DNA of 7,433 bases, taken from Acidimicrobiaceae bacterium (GTDB lineage Bacteria; Actinomycetota; Acidimicrobiia; Acidimicrobiales; Ilumatobacteraceae). Below, piece by piece: positions 1 to 5,466 of the stretch. Position 1 is the first letter of the stretch, and the number at the start of each line of letters is the position of its first letter. The stretch is taken from assembly GCA_003455715.1 (NCBI GenBank), contig DMQJ01000434.1, positions 1 to 7,433 on the forward strand, in the 5' to 3' direction. Below the pieces are notes generated by a model that was not told the DNA's origin, did no database searches, and saw only the letters and a program-made list of their open reading frames with translations. The position numbers were made by a program, and so were the translations under genes.

Positions 1-895
1 ACTTGTCGCCGGTGAGTGAGCTTCCAACCAAGGCCAACACGGCCAGCACCGCGGCTGCCGCGACGGCTCCACCGGCCTGTTGCTGCTTCTTCGGCAAGCG
101 CGTGAACCAGCCCACGACGCCGCCACCGCCGAGGCCCGACAGGTAGGCGGCGGCGGGCACGCCGAGCAGGGCTGGGATGAGCGCAGCACGCAAGGTGCTG
201 TTGGTGGCCGCCAGTTCGCCCATGAGGCCGCTGCATGTGGCGCACCCATCGAGGTGTGCATCCACCTTGCGGCGATCGCGTGCCGACAACCCGTCGCGCA
301 CATAGGCGCCGAGGTTCGACGAACAGTCGCGACACGCGGCCTGCTGCTGGTCGCGGAGGTGCGCCTGCAGGAACGCCTGGCGCAAGCCCTCGCGCGCGCG
401 GTACGCCAACGCCGCCACCGCATTGGGGGCGAGACCGAGCAACGGCGCGACTTCCGACACGCTCTTGCCCTCCACCTCGGTGTGCCACAGCACGAGCTGC
501 CAACGCTCGGGCAGGGTGGCAAACGCGGCTGCAGCGAACGCCCCGTCTTCGCTGCTCTGCGCGGCGTCGAGCAGGGCGACATTGACCTCATCGCTGAGAT
601 CGTCGGTCGGTTGCTCTTTGCTACGGCGCACGCGGTCGTAGAACACATTGCGCACTGCGGTGATGAGGTACGGGCGGAACGACACCTCCGGACCGCCACC
701 CGACTGCAACGCGCGCAACACGCGAGCGAACGCCTCCGAGGTGACGTCGTCGGCATCGGCGCGCGAACGCGTGAGCGCGCGCGCCGCAGCCCGAGCGCTG
801 TCGACATGCCGGCGATACAGCTCGCCGAACGCCTCGCTGTCGCCCTTGCGGGCGCCGACGATGAGCTCAGCGTCGCCTTGGTCTCTCAGTGTCAT
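1..895 (-). CDS. ECF-type RNA polymerase sigma factor with fused anti-sigma zinc-finger and membrane segment (3' end cut by window)
   Basis: The 298 visible codons start at ATG 895 and run off the left edge. Residues 20-92 look like sigma region 2, with DADDVTSEAFARVLRAL followed by a 2.4-like stretch ending in RNVFYDRVRR. Residues 120-176 look like sigma region 4, a helix-turn-helix starting at LPERWQLVLW and running through SVSEVAPLLGLAPNAV. After this come C188-x2-C191 and H214-x3-C218-x2-C221; the latter is the signature of zinc-binding anti-sigma (ZAS, zf-HC2) domains. Hydrophobic stretches at about 238-263 and 276-294 could be membrane helices. From family knowledge, the protein should direct RNA polymerase to its own promoters, and the fused part may hold or release the sigma domains at the membrane; that mechanism is inferred. 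An in-frame GTG at 907 is an alternative start: an AAGGAG-like ribosome site lies about 12 nt before it, against 24 nt before the ATG. No separate anti-sigma gene is seen in the window. Confidence 0.88.
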   Translation of the reverse strand, partial: MTLRDQGDAELIVGARKGDSEAFGELYRRHVDSARAAARALTRSRADADDVTSEAFARVLRALQSGGGPEVSFRPYLITAVRNVFYDRVRRSKEQPTDDLSDEVNVALLDAAQSSEDGAFAAAAFATLPERWQLVLWHTEVEGKSVSEVAPLLGLAPNAVAALAYRAREGLRQAFLQAHLRDQQQAACRDCSSNLGAYVRDGLSARDRRKVDAHLDGCATCSGLMGELAATNSTLRAALIPALLGVPAAAYLSGLGGGGVVGWFTRLPKKQQQAGGAVAAAAVLAVLALVGSSLTGDK

Positions 896-907
896 CGTGC
901 TCGCCAC

Positions 908-1036
908 GCTGGTGTGCTGCTCCTTTCCGCCAGGCCTGCAGCTCCCGTTTCGCCATTTTGGCGCTCGCATCAGCCTATGTGCGGAAGTTCTCGTCTGGAT
1001 GACGTCATCGACGGCCGTTTGTGACGTCGTTTCGAC
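908..1036. promoter_or_regulatory. divergent control region between the sigma factor and the unknown gene, with three inverted repeats
   Basis: Three short perfect inverted repeats lie here: CGCCA-TTT-TGGCG at 951-963, the 12-bp palindrome GATGACGTCATC at 998-1009, and ACGTCG-TTT-CGACGT at 1024-1038, which runs into the GTG start of the plus-strand gene. TGACGTC occurs twice, at 1000-1006 and 1022-1028. The 22-bp offset is close to two helical turns, as expected for paired operator sites. On the minus strand TAGGCT (977 to 972) could be a -10 box for the sigma gene; the 998-1009 palindrome would then overlap the -35 position. No good -35 match is seen, and no binding protein can be named. Confidence 0.35.
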
Positions 1037-1711
1037 GTGCAGATTCGACGCCGCGCCCTCGATGCCTGGCTCACCGACCTACGGGCCGGCTGGGGCGAGC
1101 GTGCGTACGGCGCCGCGGCCGGCGTGTCGCACCTTCTCCCCTCGTGCGACACTGCCGGTCTGCAGCTCATCGGCCAGAAGCTGGCGCAGAGCGGCTTCAC
1201 GCTCGACGAAGTGCTGGCCTGGTTCCACCTGCTCGCCCGCCGCTCGCGTGTGGCGCGCACCATGCTGCATGACGGCGGCCTCGCTGCTCTGGCAGCAGGC
1301 TGGGCCGACGGCGTGATGTCGGCCGAGTACGGCGCCGAGCGCATTGCACCGCTCGAGCTCTTGCGGCTGCGTCTGCATCAGCAGTCGGCGCTGGCGGCGA
1401 GCATCGGCCAGCACACAGGCCATCTGGCGCTCGTCGTCATCGAAGTGGTGCACGGCGCACACCTCTCCGACGTGGTGCTGCTCACTGCCCGCGGAGAGTT
1501 CACCGGCGGTGAAAGCATCGCGGTCGCACCCAACGGCAAGGTGCTGATCCTCGTGAGGCGACATCACGACCTGCGACTGCGTACACTCCACCTCACCAAC
1601 TCGCTGCGCGCCAACCCTGGCCTCCGCGGCAGCACCGTTCGGGTGTGGATCGAACCGCTCGGCATGTCGGCCGAGCATGTCGATTCGCACCTGCTCAGCC
1701 TGGCGAGCTGA
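1037..1711 (+). CDS. unrecognised protein, 224 aa; C-terminal half weakly resembles a degenerate GGDEF-like fold
   Basis: This frame opens with GTG 1037 just after an in-frame stop at 1022-1024, so this is the most upstream possible start. No ribosome site is visible. The protein has no signal peptide and no membrane segment. Residues 1-125 are mostly helical in character (for example LDEVLAWFHLLARRSRVA). Residues 128-224 alternate hydrophobic strands and helices: LALVVIEVV, a GGESIAV segment at 157-163, VLILVRR, a helix at 182-192, VRVWIEPLG and a closing helix. The order of these parts recalls diguanylate cyclase (GGDEF) domains, but the GG[D/E]EF active-site motif and the metal-binding aspartate are absent, so catalysis is not expected. 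The resemblance is judged by eye and is weak. The gene is divergent from the sigma factor and shares its control region, so a role in the same circuit is possible. Its stop codon lies in a strong hairpin. Confidence 0.7.
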   Translation: MQIRRRALDAWLTDLRAGWGERAYGAAAGVSHLLPSCDTAGLQLIGQKLAQSGFTLDEVLAWFHLLARRSRVARTMLHDGGLAALAAGWADGVMSAEYGAERIAPLELLRLRLHQQSALAASIGQHTGHLALVVIEVVHGAHLSDVVLLTARGEFTGGESIAVAPNGKVLILVRRHHDLRLRTLHLTNSLRANPGLRGSTVRVWIEPLGMSAEHVDSHLLSLAS

Positions 1712-1740
1712 GGGTCTCTCCCGTCGACCCTCAGCTCGCC
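1702..1740 (+). terminator. strong hairpin at the end of the unknown gene; likely U-tract-less terminator
   Basis: The left arm GGCGAGCTGAGGGT (1702-1715) pairs perfectly with the right arm ACCCTCAGCTCGCC (1727-1740), leaving an 11-nt loop. The TGA stop (1709-1711) is inside the left arm. No T-run follows. Such hairpins are common as terminators in high-GC actinobacteria. The right arm ends 10 bp before a candidate -10 box of the next gene, so the hairpin may also insulate that promoter. Confidence 0.55.
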
Positions 1741-1749
1741 GCCTTCTCC

Positions 1750-1755
1750 TACACT
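1750..1755 (+). promoter_or_regulatory. candidate -10 box (TACACT) for a leaderless lipoprotein transcript
   Basis: TACACT fits the actinobacterial TANNNT -10 form and lies 7 nt before the GTG start at 1763. That is where transcription would be expected to begin at or next to the start codon. No purine-rich ribosome site is present between the two, which agrees with a leaderless mRNA. No clear -35 box is seen. Confidence 0.45.
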
Positions 1756-1762
1756 CGCAGCC

Positions 1763-3037
1763 GTGCCGAAGCGCCGGGTTCAGTCCGCAGTCATCGCAGC
1801 CGTTGCGGCGGCCGCCGCGCTCGGTGCGTGCAACGACGACCCCGCAACGGTCGCACCGACCACCAGTTCGCTGCCTGCCACCACCACGACCCGACCCGAC
1901 GACGGCGTCTTCCTCATTGGTCTCGTCGTACCATCGGTGGGCAGCGGCGTCGAGATCGGCCGTTCGGTCGACGACGCGGTGGCGCTCGCCGTGCAACAGA
2001 TCAACGACGCCGGCGGGGTCAACGGACAGCAGGTGCAGGTGGTGCGACGCGAAGAGGGCGACACGGTTGCCGCCTCGCAGGTAGCAGTGCAGAGCCTCGT
2101 GCAGCTCGGCGCCGACGTCATCGTCGGACCCACCTCATCGCTCACCCTGTTGGGGGCGCTCCCGCTCGCCGTCGATGCGGGCATCCTCACCTGCTCACCC
2201 ACCGCCACCGCGCTGGCCCTCGACGACTTCCCCGACAACGGGCTGTTCGTGCGAACCTCGCCGAGCGACTCGTTGCAGGCAACGGCACTCGCCCAGTTGG
2301 TGGAGGAGTCCGGCAGCGGCACCGCCGCGGTGGTGTACCTCGACGACCCGTACGGTCGCCCATTCGCCGCGGCGGTCGAGCGGGCCTTGCGGCGCAACGG
2401 CACCACCGTCGCCGAGTCGGTGCCGTTCACCGCCACTGGTGCCTCACTGCGCGCAGCCGCCGATCGAGTCGCAGCAGCCGACCCCGACGTGGTCGTCGTG
2501 GTCGCCGACGGGGGGAGCGGGCCATTGGTGATCGATGCCATCGACGCAATCAGCGATGGCCGTGGGCCGAGCTTCGTGGTCAACGACGCTGTGCGCCGGC
2601 CAGCAGCCACGGCCGAGCCGTTCGACCGGCTGCTCGCCGCCCGCATCGAAGGGGTGTCGCCGCTCGCACACACCACGAGCACCACGTTCCTCGACGCGCT
2701 GACTGCGCTGTCGCCGTCGGCCACCGGGCTCTACGCCCACCAGGCGTACGACTGCGTCACAGTGATGGCGCTCGGCGCGATGGCCGCCGACTCCAACCGT
2801 CCGGCAGCCATCGCCGCTGCCATCCCGGCGGTCACCAACGGTGGCACGGCGTGCGCTTCTTTCCCGGCGTGTGTCACCAGCCTCGAAGCAGGCCGCAACA
2901 TCGACTACGACGGCCCCGCTGGCGTGCTTGCCATCGGCCCGTCAGGCGACCCCACAGCGGCGGTCTTCGAACACTTCGGATTCGACTCCTCAGGCCGCGA
3001 CGAGGCTCGGGGCGTGGTGATCGTGGGCGACGACTGA
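1763..3037 (+). CDS. lipoprotein substrate-binding protein of branched-chain amino acid ABC transporter type (LivK/Peripla_BP_6)
   Basis: The product has 424 residues. It opens with a basic n-region (MPKRR), a hydrophobic Ala-rich core and a lipobox LGAC with the lipidated cysteine at residue 23, so it should be exported and anchored to the outer face of the membrane. A Thr/Ser/Pro linker (about 24-46) leads to a type I periplasmic-binding fold. Typical features are IGLVVPSVGSGVEIGRS near the start, AVQQINDAGGVNGQQVQVV, the VIVGPTSS segment, and a C-terminal region with two cysteines (NGGTACASFPAC) followed by NIDYDGPAGVLAI. The family binds amino acids, short amides or other small ligands and delivers them to an ABC importer or a sensor. 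No permease or ATPase gene is in the window, so it is an orphan here and its ligand cannot be read from sequence. It starts with GTG. Its TGA stop is 6 bp from the stop of the convergent hemQ. Confidence 0.9.
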   Translation: MPKRRVQSAVIAAVAAAAALGACNDDPATVAPTTSSLPATTTTRPDDGVFLIGLVVPSVGSGVEIGRSVDDAVALAVQQINDAGGVNGQQVQVVRREEGDTVAASQVAVQSLVQLGADVIVGPTSSLTLLGALPLAVDAGILTCSPTATALALDDFPDNGLFVRTSPSDSLQATALAQLVEESGSGTAAVVYLDDPYGRPFAAAVERALRRNGTTVAESVPFTATGASLRAAADRVAAADPDVVVVVADGGSGPLVIDAIDAISDGRGPSFVVNDAVRRPAATAEPFDRLLAARIEGVSPLAHTTSTTFLDALTALSPSATGLYAHQAYDCVTVMALGAMAADSNRPAAIAAAIPAVTNGGTACASFPACVTSLEAGRNIDYDGPAGVLAIGPSGDPTAAVFEHFGFDSSGRDEARGVVIVGDD

Positions 3038-3043
3038 CGCAGC

Positions 3044-3724
3044 TCAGAGCGCGACGGCGAGTTCCTCGGGCGAGACCACGTAACCGGTGTAGAACGGGCC
3101 AAACTCGCCATACACCGCCGACGCCTGGTCGAACCGCATGGTGTACACGACTTCCTTCAGATCGTCGGGGTGCACACCGAACAGGGTGACGCCCCACTCG
3201 TAGTCGTCGAGGCCGGTGCTACCGGTGACGTACTGCACCACGCGACCGGCGTACTTGCGGCCACTCGTGCCGTGCTCGTGCATGAGCGCACTGCGGTCGT
3301 CGTACGGCAGGGTGAACCAGTTGGCGTGGCCTTCACGGCGCTTCGACATCGGGTAGAAGCACCAGGCCGGCATGTGATGAGCCTTGGGCGGGATCTCGGG
3401 GTAGAGCCGCGCGTTGAGCATGGCCTCGGGCATCCCCTTGGCGTACTCGCTCACCTCGGTGAGGCTCACATAGCTGTCGACCACCTCAAGCCCTGCGCGC
3501 TGGAGCGCCGTCTGCAGGTGGCGCAACTCACGCAAGTTCTCGTGCATGGCCATGAATGCGGCGTCGGCCTTGTGGCCGAGCAGCGACACGCACACCACCT
3601 GTGCACCCGCTGCCTCACTGGCCCGAACGGCGGCCACCACGGCGTCGCCGTCGACCAGCGGGGTGGGCTTGCAGAACAGGTGCAGCACGCCACGGCCGAC
3701 GGAGGGCTTGATCGGTTCGCTCAT
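3044..3724 (-). CDS. hemQ: coproheme decarboxylase HemQ/ChdC (chlorite dismutase family)
   Basis: The 226-residue product matches the actinobacterial HemQ pattern nearly throughout. It catalyses the last step of the coproporphyrin-dependent heme pathway: peroxide-driven removal of two propionate carboxyls from iron-coproporphyrin III to give heme b, in the cytoplasm. In YPMSKRR, Tyr124, Met126 and Lys128 fall where the catalytic Tyr and substrate contacts of characterised HemQ proteins lie. His151, in HEHGTSGR, is 27 residues after the Tyr, as expected for the proximal heme ligand. Gln164 occupies the distal position that is an arginine in true chlorite dismutases, which argues for HemQ. The closing MRFDQASAVYGEFGPFYTG block is also typical. 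It starts at ATG 3724 with no ribosome site. It follows fdhD by 23 bp but has its own candidate -10 box. No other heme gene is in the window. Confidence 0.95.
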   Translation of the reverse strand: MSEPIKPSVGRGVLHLFCKPTPLVDGDAVVAAVRASEAAGAQVVCVSLLGHKADAAFMAMHENLRELRHLQTALQRAGLEVVDSYVSLTEVSEYAKGMPEAMLNARLYPEIPPKAHHMPAWCFYPMSKRREGHANWFTLPYDDRSALMHEHGTSGRKYAGRVVQYVTGSTGLDDYEWGVTLFGVHPDDLKEVVYTMRFDQASAVYGEFGPFYTGYVVSPEELAVAL

Positions 3725-3730
3725 GCCGCC

Positions 3731-3736
3731 AGCCTA
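3731..3736 (-). promoter_or_regulatory. candidate -10 box (TAGGCT) for leaderless hemQ
   Basis: On the minus strand TAGGCT is followed by 6 nt (GGCGGC) and then the hemQ ATG. It sits in the 23-bp gap after fdhD. This suggests hemQ can be transcribed on its own and started at the ATG, rather than only by read-through from fdhD. No -35 box is recognised. Confidence 0.45.
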
Positions 3737-3747
3737 GGGCAGGGGGC

Positions 3748-4563
3748 TCAGAGGCGCTCGGGCGAGTACACGTTGCACTGGTCACCGCGCACGAAGCCAG
3801 CGAGTAACAGGTTTGCCCGGCGGGCGGTGTGCATGGCCAACGCTGTGGGAGCGCTCACCGCCACCAGGGCGGCGAACCCGCCGGCCCACGCCTTCTGCAC
3901 CATCTCGAAGCTGGCTCGCCCGCTGACGAACAGGCCGAGGCCGTGAGCCGGGAGCCGACCGTCGAGCAGCAGTCGGCCGACCACCTTGTCGACGGCATTG
4001 TGGCGCCCGACGTCTTCGCGGGTGAGCAGTACCGTGCCGTCGGCGTCGAACGCGGCGGCAGCATGCACTGCACCCGTTGCCTGGAACAGACCTTGGCCCG
4101 ACAACACCGAGTGTGCGACCGCCACCATGGTGGCAACGGATGGCTTGGGGGCGTCAACGGCGAACGGCTGCAACCGTGCGCACAGCTCGTCGATTGCGTC
4201 GTTGCCGCACAGGCCGCAACTGCTCGTGGTGTTGCCGAGGCGAGGGCGCGGGGTCGGGGCAGTGCCCCCCGTGTCGACCGTGACGACGTTCCACTCACTG
4301 TCACTGGCGGCACCGTTGGCGCAGTAGCGCACCGACCTGACGGGCGCCCCTGCAAGCAAGCCATCGCCGTGACAAAACCCGACGGCCAACTCGTAGTCGT
4401 GACCAGGGGTCCGCATGGTGGTGCTCACGGTGACCCCGTCGAGTTGGATGGTCAGCGGCTCTTCCACCACCAGTTCGTCCGGGCGCCGTGCCGCTGTGAC
4501 GTCGGCCCCGTGCACCGCGACGCGAGTGACCAGGTGCGTCTCGGTGCGGCCGCGGGCTGCCAT
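3748..4563 (-). CDS. fdhD: formate dehydrogenase accessory sulfurtransferase FdhD
   Basis: The product has 271 residues, a normal length for FdhD. FdhD passes sulfur from a cysteine desulfurase (IscS type) to the bis-MGD molybdenum cofactor of formate dehydrogenases; without it the enzyme is inactive. The family's key Cys-x2-Cys is present as SSCGLCG (C116, C119). Other conserved blocks are DELVVEEPLTIQLDG (29-43), HDYELAVGFCHGDGLL (55-70), REDVGRHNAVDKVVG (182-196) and SGRASFEMVQKAW (214-226). The ATG at 4563 is preferred because the FdhD match begins there. A longer frame reaches upstream to 4776 but would run across the divergent aquaporin start and lacks family-like sequence. No formate dehydrogenase or molybdopterin gene is in the window, so its partner is elsewhere. 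Confidence 0.95.
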   Translation of the reverse strand: MAARGRTETHLVTRVAVHGADVTAARRPDELVVEEPLTIQLDGVTVSTTMRTPGHDYELAVGFCHGDGLLAGAPVRSVRYCANGAASDSEWNVVTVDTGGTAPTPRPRLGNTTSSCGLCGNDAIDELCARLQPFAVDAPKPSVATMVAVAHSVLSGQGLFQATGAVHAAAAFDADGTVLLTREDVGRHNAVDKVVGRLLLDGRLPAHGLGLFVSGRASFEMVQKAWAGGFAALVAVSAPTALAMHTARRANLLLAGFVRGDQCNVYSPERL

Positions 4564-4571
4564 GGCCCGGC

Positions 4572-4577
4572 ACGGTA
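4572..4577 (-). promoter_or_regulatory. candidate -10 box (TACCGT) for fdhD
   Basis: On the minus strand TACCGT is followed by 8 nt and then the fdhD ATG, in the 61-bp divergent gap shared with the aquaporin. The spacing is at the long end of what a leaderless start allows. No ribosome site lies before the ATG. No -35 box is recognised. Confidence 0.35.
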
Positions 4578-4611
4578 GCGACCTTTGCGCGTTCGTGCAC
4601 GCGGTGAGGAA

Positions 4612-4617
4612 TAGGGT
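4612..4617 (+). promoter_or_regulatory. candidate -10 box (TAGGGT) for leaderless aquaporin gene
   Basis: TAGGGT is followed by 7 nt (GACGCGC) and then the ATG at 4625. This is the same arrangement as at the lipoprotein and hemQ starts. It supports the ATG at 4625 as the true start over longer readings. No convincing -35 box is seen. Confidence 0.5.
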
Positions 4618-4624
4618 GACGCGC

Positions 4625-5434
4625 ATGCAGACACAGAACAACGGGCGCATCCTGGCGGCAGAGATGGTGGGCACCGCGGTACTCATGCTCGGGGGTCCGG
4701 GCGTCGCCATCCTTGCGGGCGAGAAGGTGGGCGTACTCGGCATCGCCCTCGGCTTCGGCCTGTCGCTGCTCATCATGGCCTACGTCATCGGGCCCATCAG
4801 CGGTTGCCACATCAACCCTGCGGTCACCCTCGGCCTCTTCCTCACCCGGAAGATCAACGGCGCCCATGCAGTGTTCGCCGTGATCGGTCAGATCATCGGT
4901 GCCATTGGTGGTGCGGCCATCATCTACGGCATTGCCAGCGGACGCGACTTCTGGGAGCGAGGCCAGTTCGCCGCCAACCTGTGGTCGGGTGATTACTTCG
5001 GCCTCGGGTCGGCCATCGTCGCCGAAGTGGTGCTCACCGCCCTCTTGGTGGTGGTGGTGCTGTTCACCACCACGAAGAAGTTCACCCCGGGCATGGGCGG
5101 CCTGGTGGCCGGGCTCACCCTCACGCTCATCCACCTCATCTCCATCCCTGTCGACAACACCTCGGTGAACCCCGCCCGCAGCCTTGGCGCAGCCTTGTTC
5201 GCCGACAAGAACATCGTCGGCCACGCCGACTGGGCTGCCCTGCAACAGCTGTGGGCGTTCATCGTGTTCCCGCTGGTGGGTGCCGTCGTGGGAGTGCTGG
5301 TGTGGCTCATGCTCGACGACAGCCGCCTGGAAGACACCATGCTCGCCGCCGTACCCGGGCTCGACGACGTGCGCGACGCGCTCGACGAGGTCGCCGACGA
5401 GGCGGTGGAGGCCGTGGAGGACGCCGTCGACTGA
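4625..5434 (+). CDS. aqpZ: aquaporin Z-type water channel (MIP family) with long acidic C-terminal tail
   Basis: The product has 269 residues and six hydrophobic membrane segments. The two half-helix motifs of the MIP family are intact: HINPAV (NPA at 64-66) and SVNPARS (NPA at 182-184). The four selectivity-filter positions of E. coli AqpZ (Phe43, His174, Thr183, Arg189) correspond to F44, H170, T179 and R185, which predicts a water-selective channel rather than a glycerol channel. The block LTLTLIHLISIPVDNTSVNPARS is almost the same as in AqpZ. The protein departs from AqpZ after about residue 229. There a tail of about 40 residues contains 15 Asp/Glu and only two Arg, and looks like an amphipathic acidic helix on the cytoplasmic side. 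The gene is divergent from fdhD and convergent with the response regulator. A longer frame from 4415 is rejected because it adds 70 Arg- and Thr-rich residues with no family match. Confidence 0.95.
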   Translation: MQTQNNGRILAAEMVGTAVLMLGGPGVAILAGEKVGVLGIALGFGLSLLIMAYVIGPISGCHINPAVTLGLFLTRKINGAHAVFAVIGQIIGAIGGAAIIYGIASGRDFWERGQFAANLWSGDYFGLGSAIVAEVVLTALLVVVVLFTTTKKFTPGMGGLVAGLTLTLIHLISIPVDNTSVNPARSLGAALFADKNIVGHADWAALQQLWAFIVFPLVGAVVGVLVWLMLDDSRLEDTMLAAVPGLDDVRDALDEVADEAVEAVEDAVD

Positions 5435-5446
5435 AACGTCGACTGA
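5425..5446 (+). repeat. 10-bp direct repeat giving a double in-frame stop
   Basis: CGTCGACTGA occurs at 5425-5434 and again at 5437-5446. The first copy carries the aquaporin stop. The second puts another TGA in the same frame 12 nt later, so a read-through product would gain only four residues. It may be a small tandem slippage duplication. Confidence 0.6.
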
Positions 5447-5450
5447 GCCC

Positions 5451-5466
5451 GACGGGCCGACCCGTC
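5451..5466. terminator. hairpin between convergent aquaporin and response regulator genes
   Basis: GACGGG (5451-5456) pairs with CCCGTC (5461-5466) around a CCGA tetraloop. The right arm overlaps the response regulator stop (5465-5467). An alternative, larger stem pairs CGACTGA (5440-5446) with TCAGTCG (5465-5471). Its place in the 30-bp gap between two converging genes suggests a two-way terminator. No T-run is present on either side. Confidence 0.45.

Noticed and set aside
80..1024. Long plus-strand open frame of 314 codons opposite the sigma factor
   Set aside because: It is antisense to clear sigma region 2, region 4 and zinc-finger sequence, has shadow-like composition and shows no domain.
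1079..1996. 305-codon minus-strand frame opposite the unknown gene
   Set aside because: It crosses the strong hairpin and the start of the lipoprotein gene and has Arg/Gly/His-rich shadow composition. Since the 1037-1711 gene is itself unrecognised, this is the least certain of the shadow rejections.
1645..3189. 514-codon plus-strand frame overlapping the binding lipoprotein
   Set aside because: It is extremely Arg-rich with no motifs; the other frame gives a complete lipoprotein with signal peptide and family blocks. Long stop-free frames are common by chance at this GC.
3044..3724. Reading the HemQ gene as a true chlorite dismutase
   Set aside because: The distal position is Gln164 rather than Arg, and YPMSK plus the closing GEFGPFYTG block are HemQ-like.
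4415..4624. 70-residue upstream extension of the aquaporin
   Set aside because: It has no family match, overlaps fdhD coding sequence, and ATG 4625 has a well-placed -10 box.
4564..4776. 71-residue upstream extension of FdhD
   Set aside because: It would run through the aquaporin start region and lacks FdhD sequence; the family match begins at ATG 4563.
4301..5245. 314-codon minus-strand frame opposite the aquaporin
   Set aside because: It is the antisense of AqpZ and overlaps fdhD in another frame. Its many Glu/His/Gly residues are what antisense of a membrane-protein gene gives.
5425..5446. Direct repeat as an attachment or insertion site
   Set aside because: It is only 10 bp, lies in tandem with a 12-bp period, and no integrase or transposase is nearby.
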